NCBI GenBank assembly: GCA_949316235.1
Contig: OX438743.1
Coordinates: 15,063,771-15,127,770, forward strand
DNA from: Oegoconia quadripuncta
Taxonomy: Eukaryota; Arthropoda; Insecta; Lepidoptera; Autostichidae
DNA: 64,000 bases
Direction: 5' to 3'
The position numbers and the translations under genes were made by a program. Positions 41,835-54,700 of the stretch are shown in pieces; positions within the stretch are counted from its first letter, which is position 1; each line of letters starts with the position of its first letter. Under the pieces are notes generated by a model that ran no database searches, had not been told where the DNA came from, and was given only the letters and a program-made list of their open reading frames with translations.

Positions 41835-42195
41835 TAGAACCAAGCCGATCGTACCATCATTTTCCTGCGATTATCCCACTCTATGTGGCGCTGCATAACA
41901 TGTCTTCCTCTTCCACTCTCCTCTATCAGCCGTCATCTCCGTACTCACCCCTTTCACATACATATCATTCCTCACGCACCTACACCTTCTTCGGTCTTTC
42001 TCTTCCTGTGTATCCCTCCACTTTCATACTTAGCACTCGTCTCGTTACGTGCTCATCCCTCCTCATAATGTGCCCAAACCATACTAACCTATTACTCTTC
42101 AACTTTTCTGTTATTGGTGCCACTTTCCCGTGGGTATCGCACCAAAAAACATATAAACTTCCACGTTTCAACGGCGATTGTCTCACCTGTCACAC
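41835..42195 (-). pseudogene. LINE fragment (RTE-like), C-terminal end of reverse transcriptase ORF
   Basis: On the minus strand 41980-42100 encodes KLKSNRLVWFGHIMRRDEHVTRRVLSMKVEGYTGRERPKK, the stereotyped C-terminal end of RTE-type LINE proteins (GHVMRRDE.HVTRRVLSM.V.GYRGRGRPKK). It is followed in the same direction by shifted and degenerate sequence to 41835. Only about 40 codons are continuous. Confidence 0.75.
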
Positions 42196-42199
42196 GTGC

Positions 42200-42335
42200 A
42201 TTTTTGTAAATTTCGAAAGTTGAACCATAGATATTTTTTGAAGCATTATACTTACAATGTTTGGTACAACCAAACGCTTGTTTGGAATATCTCTGACCAC
42301 CCCATTTGGGTTAAAGTTCTCGAAGTTATGTATGT
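42200..42335 (-). repeat. Dispersed repeat R4, fragment
   Basis: GGAATATCTCTGACCACCCCATTTGGG.TAAAG and the upstream CACGTTTCAACGGCGATTG / CTCACCTGTCACACGTGCA (42160-42200) match 55740-55935 and, inverted, 58700-58965. Confidence 0.55.
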
Positions 42336-42509
42336 ACGTAATTGCCAATGTAAACCTTTTAGTTCTTTTGCACATACATGAAATTAATTATTTATTGCAA
42401 CAGCTTAAATCTACAAAAACATTTTTAATTACGAAATGTCTTATACTTATTACATTACTTTATCGCGGATATGTTTAATTTCTTTATCGCACTGGAACTA
42501 CTCACTTTA

Positions 42510-42650
42510 TCGTGATAAAAAGTGTCCTATGTCTTAATCCAGGGTATATTCTACCTTTACACCAAATTTCATTGAAATCCGTTCATCCGTTTCGCCGTGA
42601 TTGAGTAACAAATAAACATCCAAACTTTCGCATTTATAATATTAGTTACA
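42510..42650 (-). mobile_element. Helitron-like remnant
   Basis: AGTGTCCTATGTCTTAATCCAGGGTATATTC, AAATCCGTTCATCCGTTTCGCCGTGATTGAG and CTTTCGCATTTATAATATTAGTTA correspond to 34740-34895. Confidence 0.55.
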
Positions 42651-42659
42651 TAAGGTTGA

Positions 42660-45600
42660 GGCTTCCTAGTAAGTATGAAAATACCTGTGATAGGAAACTT
42701 CGCTCTTCCAGAGCAAACCCTTTTTGTACATACTTAGAAGAAACATTAGGAACTATAATAACTTTACAATAAGTACTTATGTTTAATACTGAAATACATA
42801 TTTCGGTACTTTGCATACAGTAGATCGTTTAACCCACACGTATATAATTCTACCAACTGATTTCACACACGTTGGAAAGCATCTCAACCGCAGTCCCGAC
42901 ACTTTAATAACCCACAGGAAGTTATCCTGACATTTCTTTTCTCCATACACGGGGCAGTAAACAAGTCGACTGGACATCAGTACCTGACAACTACTATTAT
43001 ATTGTTTGCATAATTGCACGCCACTGCCTGCAGCACCATTCAACAAGCCCCGCTTGCGATGCTAATGTATGCGAAGCGGCCAGGAATTAGTCATTGTGAT
43101 AAAGGATCGGCTGGATTTAAAAGTGCATTTGTTGTTACAATAGCGTTGTATGTCTTCGGTACGTCCGAAGACACTGAAATTGATACCTCCGACGCTGATG
43201 GCGATTAATCTCATGCTGCATGCTTTATTAGAATAACCATTAAAAAAAACTTGGTTGAAAGCAATTCTGTAAAAGAAAAATCTCAACAAATACAGAATGA
43301 ACTTAATAGCTTCAAGAGAGAATGTGCCTCAAAATAGAATAAGATGAGTGTTAAAATATTTGCTGAATAAACTTATTCTAAGACTCATGAGTATAATGGT
43401 AACAAAGGTTATTTTTATTAACGACCTCACATCACAAGCATTCAATCTCTAGCGTATATTTGCTGTGGAGAATGTCTTCATCATGGACAAACAAAGGTTT
43501 GGTATAAACTTAATGAAGCGTCGAATGTCAACAGCAAAGGTAAACTTTGTCGGGAAATATCGCTACGATAATACTCTGAAATCACATCCTATTTTTCTTA
43601 CAGCATAATATTTGACTGTGCGCTGAAAGTGTACTTAAAAATACAAATTAAAAATGAGAACATTTTGACATTTTATGACTTCGGTGATGTTTTAAACAAT
43701 AAAGCGTATTAGATTTGATTATTGAAAACGCGGCTACGGAAGTCGTAAGATCGGATTCGATAACGAGTGCGAAACTTTTAATACTTATAATTTTTTTTTA
43801 GTCTCGACACCTCCGCCATTTTATCCAAAGAATTTTTATTTAGAATATCTTTTGTTTATCTTCTAGATCATTGACCTATGCTCCTACTAGTGTGAGCATA
43901 AATAACCACTAGGTTCCATCTAAACGTACCATAGTGTATCAATATAAATAAGTACAACATTGAACCATGGCCCCTATAATCTACAAACCCGTTCCAAAAC
44001 CAGCAGAATCGCTCACCGATGAACATCTAATCTCTACATCTGAGCTTGTTTCGTGCGCCCGCGCCGGTGCGACTCACATTGCCAAGCGCAAAAGGACATG
44101 CGGCCCTAACACCTAGTCTCCAATCGTTGTCAATTCGCAATGAATCTTTTCACAAAGCCGCGTGAGTCCATCGGACCTTATCTGGTTGATCTGAAATACC
44201 GCATTCCTCGAAGAATACGTGAAAGCTGAGATATAGAAATTACTTTTACCTTACTCTATAGGATACAGACAGTGTTCTCTAAATAATTGTAGTCTTTACA
44301 CTCCTGGATTGTTCATGGATTTGTAATAATTCTGTATTGTTATATGAAGAGTGGTTTGGCTTATTAATAATAATGTGCTAGGGTTTCACATTTTCAATGT
44401 TTTAAAAGTGTAAGCACTAAATAAGACATAAATTTTTAACCACATTTTCAAAATAAGCAAAAATATTTTCAACAAAATAAAAGAGTAATTCACTAGTAGC
44501 CACGTTCTCTTCGCCGTTATGTGACAACAATGTGTAAGTATTTTTTGTCCTAACTTGAAATTCATATTTATAGTTGTCCGTTATTTATTATCCATGAGTT
44601 CCATAATGTTAACACTAGAAAAAACTACCCTTAACGTAAAAGAGTTGCGAATTTGAAGAACAATGCAAAGAGAAAAGGTCTTTTGAAAAAAACATTATGT
44701 TAACTACAAAAACAGTTCAGAGCTTGTAAAGGGACGCCGATGGATTTTATTGCGCCAAATAAATCCTTAAATTTGTTAACGGTTCGAAGAAACATGGAAA
44801 GGATTCCGTCAATTAGAGTTTGAAGGGAAATTTGCAATAACGGTAACAATAGTGACATCTCGAACAAACAAAATGTGACAAAGAGTTTTAGGAAAAGAGT
44901 TATTATCGCTAATAAACGAAGCTTAAACAGAAGCTGTTACTTCCAGAAACTACAGTTAGAAAGTGGAATCCCAGAATTGCCAATCACAATAAAAAATGTA
45001 ACTGTAACTTAAAATTGAAAGAAAACTAAATAACTTCAATAAAAATTTGCTAAGTATTATAATCACTCGTTAAAGTGAATCATGCTTATTTCGGTATCCC
45101 ACCTTAATTAATTCGGGTTTTAATAACGTATACTTCAACGGAATGAATGTTATGATTGGTAGTGTTTATTTGATAATTGCTATCGAGCCAGTCATCAAAC
45201 TCTGCTCAATAATGACACGCCACACCGACTTTTACGACATCTTCTTTATTGCCCGGTCCGTTTATTTCGACGATCTCAATACATTATACCAATCAAACGG
45301 TGGTATTTTACCTAAAATAATTATAGAATTCAGGTAATAACTGGTTATCAAAAAGCACAGTCGTCAGCTATATGTAGGTGTATTCCCATTTCAATTTGCA
45401 TTTTTATACCGATCAGTATATTTTACCATATGTAAACAAATAAGAAAAGCAATTCCTCCAAAACGATTATTTTTAATTACTTCAGGCACGGCCGCTGTGC
45501 GAATAAGAATCGCAACATTAATTGTTCTGCATACAGTGCTCAAAGCCTATCTCGGGAACAATAAAGCTCTGGCAACGTTCCATATAAACACATGGTTTTA

Positions 45601-45900
45601 TGCATGACAACGAAATTTACTGTTGTAAAGGTCGCTAAAGCCTCTGACAAAGAGTTACATTGTCGTGCTTTAACACACGTCCGAGCGAGGTGCCTTGAGT
45701 GACAGGCAAATAAAAGTAGACAAAGGGTCCATAACACGCCGCTCTCCGACACTGGAAATCTGCTACAGATACATTCTCACACTTCCAACTCGTCGGAACA
45801 GACACGACTGAAATTAGAGCGCTACGTATTTTTGTTTTGAGCAATAGTAAACAAAGAAGTATAAAAGGTGTACAATATTTCCAAGTCCAAAGCAAACGCC
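42660..45900. other. Long stretch poor in recognised repeats, no gene identified
   Basis: Short open frames occur (43014-43208, 45143-45337) without domain, composition or conservation evidence. Could be intergenic or intronic host DNA. Confidence 0.35.
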
Positions 45901-45904
45901 AGCG

Positions 45905-48195
45905 CTATCCTTTAAAATGAGTGTCCGGCCGTGAGTTCCCAGGTGTAGAGTAGAGTTCTATAGAGCGGTGCGCGGAGCGAAGGGGGGTCGGACCACCAGC
46001 GCTGCGCCCGCGCCGTCGATCCGCCGCATAATTACTGTGTACAGACGCACACACACACGCGCACTCCCATCGATAAAACATTAAATTAAATTTTATCTGC
46101 CTTGTAAATTTCATGGGCATTGATTGAGTTTTTGGTATATAGACTCGGTCAGGCGAGCCGAAAAATAGACACGTATACCGGTAGCGATATTAAAATCTGA
46201 CGCGGTCGCTTTCTTGCTTTTACGGCCCCTTCTTTATTCTATCATCACTTCTCTGACATTGATAAAACGCTAATAAAAAAGCTATGGTAACTGTAAAATT
46301 TTATCTTTATCAAATCTCCATAAACACGTGACCTTTTAATCCCACACACACATTGAAAGTGATTGTCAAATCATGGAGGAGCTATTCGCATTCTTTACAT
46401 GTTTGACGTTCCGAACGAAAATGGCTTCTATATTTGCTCAGTGAAATGTCAAAATATGTCGTAAGAACGTCAGAGGAGGAGCGTATGACGTGCGCGGGCG
46501 CATCGTGTCCGACCGGTCACGCGAGCGAGACGTTACACTTGTATACAACCCCAGTACTGTTGGTGTGCCAAGAATTTTAGCCTAGAGCCTTTTAGGTCGA
46601 ATAAATTATTATTAGATCAAGTTTCTTTCAGAAAAACGCTATGTTTACTCACTGCATGATGCATATGCTCCCTAAGTAAGGCTTCTTTGATCAGCAAAAA
46701 TCGTAGCAGACATTTTTCAAGTTTTTATAACCGATTTTAAAGGCATCTTCAATATCTTGAGAACGAGTCACTTTGCTGTTCACATATTTTATTGTCATGT
46801 TCTTACTTCAAATGAGCAAAGTTCAGAAATTTCATCAGAAACAGGAAACACTGTATTATAATCAAGTTCGAGACTTTATTGCTTCAATTTCATAGGTTAC
46901 AACTACAAGCATACTGATGAGGGGTTAATAAACTCCGCGGCTGAGGAAAATGATGATGATAGAGGACCGTCTCACATAATTCTCTCGGTATAAACGATAA
47001 TCGATGAGTCATAATTGAGACTTCGGAGAGTTCTAAATCAATAGATAACTATGAAACATGATCTCATAATTACTGGCAAGCTAACGGCGGTACAAAACCA
47101 ACAAAGCAACGGGAAGACCGTAACTCAACAACGACCCATCTGTGGAAGGCGACCCAGTAATGGCCATCTAAATCACTCGAGGTAATCGCAACAGTGATTT
47201 TAAACAGAGGTCACGAATGGGCAATATTTATGAAGACAAAAAAGGCTCGGCCAGTCCGAGTGCCATTTGTTAAGAGGAGCAAGGAGTTTTTATTAATCAT
47301 ATTGTCACGTCACCCGCGAAATTTTGAATCGTTCGTTTTTCGCTCAAGCGATCTACCTATAAAGTCGACGACTTCCAATCCGAATATGGCGCAACCCAGT
47401 CGGGACTCGGGAGATGTCAAAGGATAATTGAAAAAAAAAACATTTTACTCGATAAACCTTTAATTTTCGTATCTGAACAACGTGTCCAAAAACACATTAG
47501 GTAGATAATAGTGACAGCTTTTTTACAAATAAATTGTGGTCTGGATCATGAGGCCCGTACAAATGACTGCGTATCCTTATCGGTAGCGCCGATGCCTGCG
47601 GTGAAATATTTTTATGGCGTTTAGAGGCGGCTTCCGTGTCTTTCATGGTGTCCTGTCGGATCCTGTTACGTTTTCCTATTACAAGCCCACCATTACAGCG
47701 TATCTAAGGAAAACATTATTACATTAACGATAGATCTTGATAAACGTGCATTGTATACAACTCAGCATTCCATAAATATTTGTATAAAGTAAGCATAAAA
47801 ATAAACTTTTATGGTTTTCAATTGTAATTGGGTCAGTGCATCACATTATGGTCGGATTTCTCATTATAGCATTTGTTGTTACAATAAAAGTGCTTGTGAT
47901 CTGGATAGTATGTTTTGTCTGTATTCATAAAATAAATTTTTGAGCGGCATACCAAAGACACCATAAATCGATGTTCATCACAAGGATCGCCGTAAAATAT
48001 AGCGATTCGTCGATCGGCGGGAGTGAGTACGGGGAGCGGAGGGAAGCGGAGCTGTGTGCGTGCGTGCGAGCCGCGAGCACCACACCACACCTCGTCCCGT
48101 GAACAGGTAGTGTTGTGTATAAACAAATAACAAAATCGACTTGTCTTACCGAGCACGCCAAGGTCGGCCCGACTCGCCCGCGCCCGCCATCCAGA
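45905..48195. promoter_or_regulatory. Region with three short CpG/GC-rich patches, possible promoter or first-exon area
   Basis: GC-rich patches at 45905-46060 (GCGGTGCGCGGAGCGAAGG, GCGCCCGCGCCGTCGATCC), 46475-46560 (GTGCGCGGGCGCATCG, CACGCGAGCGAGACG) and 47995-48195 (GTGCGTGCGTGCGAGCCGCG, CCGACTCGCCCGCGCCCGCC) stand out from AT-rich DNA and match no repeat in the window. No coding frame with a known domain is found, so any transcript start here is conjecture. Confidence 0.25.
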
Positions 48196-49699
48196 GCCCG
48201 AGCCTTTACACTTTTTTTTTCTTCAAAAGCCCTTATTTATTGTGATGGCTGAGTATTTGGGCGCACAGTTTGTATAAGCAATCAATTTTATTCATTTAGA
48301 CGGAACGAGTTCCCTTGTATAAATAAATGAGTAAATATAAAATATTGTAACGGCCAGAAGAGAGCCTCTCAAGCGTTAACCGATGTTATGATTCAAAATG
48401 TTTTTCTAGAGAGCGCAAAGAATACCTACACGTGAAAGTGCACACAAAAACTTATGAAAAATTGTATGCCGTGCTCACCGGTAGTATAAAACAAATCTAT
48501 GAATAGAGGTTGGTGTTGTCACAATAGAGTGCGACACTGCCGTGTCTGTGTAATCGATACGTCAAACATCGATGTTGAATCGATTTCGTGATGAATGGCG
48601 GGCGGAAGTTAATCCACGGGAATTTGAGAAGCAGAGTAAGTCACGGGAAGGCTGAGCCTGTGACGAGAAGGTCGTTCCACCTCTGTGACAAATCGCTGCG
48701 TGCCGTCGCTCGAATCGATGATAATTCCGATTTAATTTAATTAACGCTTCAATGGGCTCGGGTCGGTGAACGAACTCGAAGTGAAGAAAAAAATTAATCA
48801 TTTTAGTTATCCTTGATCCTTCAGATTTGTTTTGTATCTTTTTATCTACTTATGAGTGGCTACAACATCAGCGTCGCTAAATGAAAATGTTTGTTTGACA
48901 TTATTAAATTGATTTTATTAATGTTGTACAATCCTCGAGACGATAGTTTGTGAGGTAACACAAAATGATCAAACCAACCGTCGTTAATAGAGTTCCATTT
49001 TCTATCTCAAGAATGAATAATTATATAGACATTCACCAAATTTGTACCTAATACCCTTCAAATTGTTGTGAAACTTGGATCCAAAATCAACATTTTGGCC
49101 TGAAATTGTCGTCCATAAAGTGTTTCTCTACCGACTGCAGGTACTCGTATATCATTTTAACATTTAGATGTAAACTAACATGTAAATTAACCTCATATCC
49201 TGTCTCTACGGGCACATAAAAGGAAATAAAAAACATCATTATATCTCAGAGGAAATTGCTTATAAACCGGAGAATTCTTTCATCGTCTCTTAGATAAGGC
49301 TTGTTATTAGCTACAAAAAAAACGGAGGAGTAACAAGACAGTAGCCTAACATTAGAACCCGTCAAAAAACATGTAAATCGATCCGTGGCACGCAACGGTC
49401 GCATGCCAAGAACTGTATCAACGATTTGGGTTCCGTAAATAATGTAATTCGTCAGTACAAGATCATTGCATGGCATATACATGATGTTAGAAACGTCTAA
49501 ATAAAATCTTAGGTGAGGTAATAATTTGATATCATATAGTATATTTTAGGCCAAACTTTAGTGGCAAAGCATATTTACCTCTACATTTTTTTTTAATTTC
49601 CAATTTTTTTCATTACACTCAATCAACACCAGTGGAAAATAAAATCTCAGAAAATGATTTCGCAGAAGTATATGTTTGAGAAAAAATATCTTGAATACC
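48196..49699. other. Non-genic stretch
   Basis: 48965-49090 resembles 12120-12215. Nothing else recognised. Confidence 0.35.
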
Positions 49700-49890
49700 G
49701 AAGATATGTTGGTTTCATCAACATCAACAGCTTTACTGTTGGGGCACAGTCCCCTCTCAGTGATAGAGGGTTTGGGCCATAAGCTACCACAAGAGTCCAG
49801 TGCCGATTGATGGATATGTGTCAGACTAGTAGCCATCTGACAGTCAGTGTTCACTCTTGATGCCCACCAACTTGGCTTAACAACTGGCAG
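49700..49890. repeat. Dispersed repeat R5 (CTGTTGGGGCACAG)
   Basis: TTTACTGTTGGGGCACAGTCCC, AGTGCCGATTGATGGATATGTGTCAGACTAGTAGCC, CATCTGACAGTCAGTGTT match 51110-51335 in order and orientation. Confidence 0.7.
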
Positions 49891-49922
49891 GGGCTTAAAT
49901 AGGCGGTTATTACACGTACACG

Positions 49923-49957
49923 TTTAATACACGTGTGTCCCACACACGTGTATTAAA
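49923..49957. repeat. Perfect 16-bp inverted repeat with CCC loop
   Basis: TTTAATACACGTGTGT (49923-49938) pairs without mismatch with 49942-49957. Each arm contains a CACGTG E-box. It sits at the outer end of a 5S-like SINE fragment. Confidence 0.85.
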
Positions 49958-50010
49958 ATGCCACTAGTGGTCACCCATACAAGGACTGACCGTGTCGATG
50001 AAATTCGTCC
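49955..50010 (-). repeat. 5S rRNA-derived SINE fragment
   Basis: On the minus strand GGTCAGTCCTTGTATGGGTGACCAC matches the 3' part of animal 5S rRNA (GGTCAGTACTTGGATGGGTGACC). Confidence 0.6.
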
Positions 50011-50218
50011 AATGTCGTCAACCTTACGGCTTTGCGTCGACCTAACATCCTGTATATAAAGAAAGGACCGTGTTATCTTTGGCCTTTTTGAAGTAATACA
50101 ACCCACGTGTGTCCAACAAGACGTTGAAGGCACGCATGTGTCTCACTATACTCATGATGAGTCAGGGCAGTTCAGTAGTTTACCAACCTATCTTTATATC
50201 CTTCACATATAATATTTT

Positions 50219-50548
50219 AACCGCCTCAGTGGCTCAATGTAAACAACATTGGGTTTACGAATCGGAGATCGCGGGTTCGATCCCCAGCGGAGTACATGAT
50301 TAAGTACTCGGTTTGGTTGGTGGTAGGGCATTTTAAATATCCGCCTTGCTAGCTACCACCATCTTATTTAAATCTGCCGCCAAGCAGCAATGCTAATCGC
50401 GTTGTTGTGTTCCGGTTGTCAGAGGTAAGATAGCCAGTCCCCCAAATATGTCAGGGTTTCCTTGTCAGTACGCTTCCACCTTCGACCTCATCTTCACTTA
50501 ACGTCAGGTGTGATTAAAGTCAAGTACCAACCCATTGTGCATAAAAAA
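50219..50548 (+). repeat. SINE family 3, full-length tRNA-headed copy
   Basis: The head contains A box CAGTGGCTCAATG and B box GGGTTCGATCCCC around GGGTTTACGAATCGGAGATC. The body has TTTTAAATATCCGCCTTGCTAG, GCCGCCAAGCAGCAATGC, AGATAGCCAGTCCCCC and CACTTAACGTCAGGTGTGA, and ends in an A tract (50542-50549). This is the reference copy for four partial ones in the window. Confidence 0.87.
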
Positions 50549-50554
50549 AATATG

Positions 50555-50810
50555 GGAGCGTCGGTGGCTCAGCGGTTAACACACGGTCTCCCAATTTAGG
50601 AGGTTCGGGTTCGATCCCATGCAGGCCATGTACCAATGAGTTTTTAAATTTAATTTAATTACTTATGTGCATTTATCCGACTGCATCATAAGGAAACCTA
50701 CATGCCTGAGAAATAAAAATCCAAAGGCATGTGAAGTCCCCAACCCGCATTGGGCCAGCGTGGTGGACTATGGCCCATACTCCCTCATGTATATCAATTA
50801 TATACATGTG
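50555..50810 (+). repeat. SINE family 2, near full length
   Basis: Directly follows the A tract of the family-3 SINE, so two different SINEs are inserted in tandem. Head GTCGGTGGCTCAGCGGTTAA and GTTCGGGTTCGATCCCATG, body GGCATGTGAAGTCCCCAACC and GGGCCAGCGTGGTGGACTAT. Confidence 0.83.
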
Positions 50811-51109
50811 GAAGTTGGATAGGTAGATAAACACTGCACTGTAAAGTTCCAACTTCCACCAATTCGTTTTGGATCAGGGTACCGGTTTTGAGTCAATTGC
50901 CTTTGAATGCGCTTGAGATAATTACGAATTCACATTTGCATTTCAAAAGTTGGCATTTTTGAATATTTACATCCATTCGTTGTTGAATACGAATAATTGT
51001 AAGTTCGTCATGACTGACTCTCATAGTTAGTTAACATTAGGCATAAACAAACAATATTTCCACGGATAAATTTATTTAAAAGTTGCCAGTTTTTGTTGTT
51101 AGTCAAATC

Positions 51110-51335
51110 ATCATCAAGCCTTCACGTCCTCACTGTTGGGGCACAGCCCCTCTTATTCCTCATCACCACGCGGGTTCAGTGCGGATTGGTAGATTTATGT
51201 CAGACTAGTGACCACCTGACTGACAGTCAGTATTTTTAAGCCGACTCTCTAGACCACCGACTCGGCTTACGACTGCCTTCGTTTGAAAACATTACCCGCC
51301 CCCACACTCCTCCCACTGCAACTCCTGTAAGCCAG
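51110..51335. repeat. Dispersed repeat R5, second copy
   Basis: CTCACTGTTGGGGCACAGCCCC, GGTTCAGTGCGGATTGGTAGA, GTCAGACTAGTGACCACCTGACTGACAGTCAG and GACTCGGCTTACGAC match 49700-49890. Confidence 0.7.
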
Positions 51336-51599
51336 GATCAACAGCTATTGCTGCCTGGGGCCCCAGACTAATTAAAGAAGAGTTAAAGGTGTGAAGTAGG
51401 AAAGAAGTTCGACGCAATCAGCCCTAAAGCTTGTTAAGCTTGACACCCTGTATTGATACACCACAAATTTCCTAAAGGCTTGAAAATTATGTCGGGTCGC
51501 CACTAAATCGGTGCAGAAGACCGAATGGTTATACGATGACACTTTATCCAGCATGACCCTCCTTTCATTAGACCAGCGCTGCAGTTAATCCCACAAAAT

Positions 51600-51745
51600 A
51601 TGATGAGCAGTTTCGTGTGTTCAGTCGGAACCAACTATTTACCGTGCCCTCGGAAGCATGGAAACATTCGAATTACAATGCCACTAGTTGTCCCCCATCC
51701 AAGGACTGACTGCGCCAGACATTGCTTAACTTCGGTAAATGAAAA
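51600..51745 (-). repeat. 5S rRNA-derived SINE (SINE3-like)
   Basis: The minus strand reads CCGAAGTTAAGCAATGTCTGG then CGCAGTCAGTCCTTGGATGGGGGAC, matching the internal-promoter (box C) to 3' part of 5S rRNA. It is followed by a non-5S tail (CATGCTTCCGAGGGCACGGTAAATAGTTGGTTCC) common in insect retroposons. Too diverged and truncated at its 5' side for a real 5S gene. Confidence 0.75.
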
Positions 51746-51779
51746 CGAATAGCGAAGGCGACTGCGCCGCAAATTCTTA

Positions 51780-54700
51780 AACATGTTATGCGTGTAATGG
51801 ATAAGATGTGAATATTTGATACAACACAGCTTCCCAATGGTTTCCAATGCTGAAAAACCAAAATCGCACCCATCCAGCTTTTAGGAACGATTAATACGAA
51901 TCGATTTTCTGAGTTACTTGCAAAATATGTGAGCGTAAAAATTCATAAATCGATCCCGCAGTGAGACATTAGATAGATATTTATAGGCTGAATATGATAA
52001 CAATTTGTTTTTATTTACTGTCAACATTCTGGCTATTTCGTATATAACTGTTAACGGCCAAGTTAAGAGGCTTAGCGACCGCTAAGTGATATGAAAAACG
52101 CTGTATAAGTAAAATGCGACACGGGAAAATTATCCAAGAATTATGTAGGTACCCATCTATTAAATGGAATTAGGTAAATCTGTAATGAACTAATGAGGTT
52201 AGCTAAATAGGCTGATTACCTGGACGAGCTATAAACTACAAAGTGTTAGATTTTGGAGAATAACAAACACCTGTTGAATATCCATACACCAGTGTTGCGA
52301 TTTCCTAGTTCTGACCTTAAAACTCTTGACCTCTATTAAGTTATATTAATAAAGGCACTAAACACTATAATACATCAAAATAGTGTATGCCGTATTAAGA
52401 AAATACGATAGTCTTATAGTTATGGAAGTCCATATCCAAGACTATTGTGGAAAGAACTATTTCTAATTTAACACGAATGAGAGCCGAATACTACCACTCT
52501 ACATCTCTCATCTCAAAGTCATCGCTAAATAACTAATTACTCATTCAATGAAACATATATCCTATCACACACCACAAATGTAATCTAGTTGCAGACTCCT
52601 TGATCTGTCGAATCAATAGATGGAAAGAAAACAGACCGATAATTCTGTATTGTCAGAACAGAGGCATATAAAAAAATAATCCGCTTCCAAACAAAAAGTT
52701 TACTACTCTCCACTCTCATTTACTCGTGTCTCTTGAAACCCGAAGTGCATCGACTTTCCTGGGTCTCATAATCGAGCCAAATTGACATATAAATCTTCCG
52801 AGTAACAATGAGCAAAAACAAACCCTACACAGGGCAAAAACTTAGTAAACGTCAATTACAGCATCACTCGAGTATCGCTGACTCAATCGGCCTACACGCG
52901 GAATCGAACTGGCTACATGCTACGCCGCTTATGAGAACACAATCACAATCCATTATATTCGTCGGGAGCTTAAAGGCTCGGAATAAAAGCTAAAGGCCTG
53001 CGCAAACGCATTTAGCATTAAAAAATTTTGAATTTTCGGCGCTTTCAAATGCCGTTCCGTTTTTTGTATCACTTTAAAAATGTCAGTTGTTTGCATCAAA
53101 CGTGCAAATCCCAGTAGCTTCGTTGAATGTTCTATGATTTAACTTTTGCTTCCAGTCACAGACCAGTGCTGCCAGTACTTTTCACTATGATTTTTTTATT
53201 GTCATACTGTTGCGTTCTCAGTTTCCAACACGGGCGCCGAAATTGTTTTTAAATTGTTAGCCAGTTTGACCAATAAACATGTCAATTCTGGCGTCATAGA
53301 ATTCTAAATAATACTAGTGTGGGAGGTTGACATGTGTGAAGGAAAAGGGAAGACTTCCACTTCCACTGGGCTGTTGGTATTGCCCGAGGACCGCGATCGA
53401 ACAGTTATTAGTAGCGTATTGACTATATGTAATATACTGAGAAAACTTCCTTAGGTCGATGTAGGATTCGCGCTCTGATTGGTCGGCTTAGTAATGACGC
53501 CTCCACATTAGCATACCACTGATTGTATATCAGATATTTTCGACTTTTACCTCTCAGATACTAAATCAGTTTATCAAAACTCTCCTGGATTGTACATAGT
53601 TATTTACTGCAATGGGTATGGTATGATACAGAAGCTATTATATATTATTCAATACGCTGTCAATTATACCAAATTATCTTCAGTTGTAGTAACTTTGTAC
53701 AAACATTTAACAAATTATAGGAAGGTATCAGTATACGAGTATGAAACAGAAGTCAACTTAGCGCCATCAGATTATCCAAAAATTTATTATTTACCTTTCT
53801 ACTCTTTTGTTCCAGGGATGATAAAATATTTCGTCTTAAACCCTATCATATCGCGGGTAATTATTTGAAACAATTGGTACGTGCAAGAATATACTCGTAC
53901 TATTACTTCAGCGCGTGTGATTTATCACCCATTACCTACTCGGTCAGATAGATTGACGCGTAAACGTAACATAATTTCCTATTAGCGTAGTTAGTCCCTG
54001 TTGTAACGCTATCTGCTCAAGATATTCTTTTAACTAGCAACTCAGTTTATACAAACCCTTAACCTTTGTAGGTAGTTGTTTTAACGCAGTCGGTAGGGAA
54101 CAGAAGTTGGCGCAGCGCAGTATTATGTCAGCGGTCGCGTATTGTTTGTCACTCACGGCTACTTCACTGCGACAAATGGTCAGATTCAGTATAAACACGC
54201 CGAGGCATTGGAACAAAAAGTTTTGATACAATTTCAGGGTCCTTTTATGTAACCCTTATTAAGTGCCCACGTTAAAGTGCCGACATTTTCAGTAATTGGA
54301 GTCCCAAATAGATAAGTTAAATAAATATTCTGATCGATAGGTATAAATATACCTAAATACGTAAGGATATCCACGTCGACGAAATATTCTTGTATTTCGA
54401 GCAAACGGTATAACCGATTTATTTTTTCTAAGGTATTGATTTAAACCTTAAAGAGACTTAATGTGAATCAACTGCATTAGACCATTCATGGCCAACAATT
54501 CAGGTCACACAATATGTCAGATCTGGACTGGCTATCCTCTCCAAGACTTTTAACAAGCGATTGCGGTACTCGGAAAGAGGCGGTTGCCCATATTGCAAAT
54601 GATTACCTACACCGGCCGACGTTTTCCCGGCAGCCTTTAAGAACTCAGTGAGCTTATATACTTCAGCTGCTGTGTGGATTGGATTTTTTAAACTGACCAG

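Noticed and set aside
51680..51745. 5S rRNA gene
   Set aside because: Only the middle and 3' part match, with substitutions, and the sequence continues into a retroposon tail.
53590..53868. 92-codon open frame
   Set aside because: AT-rich composition, no domain, no supporting context.
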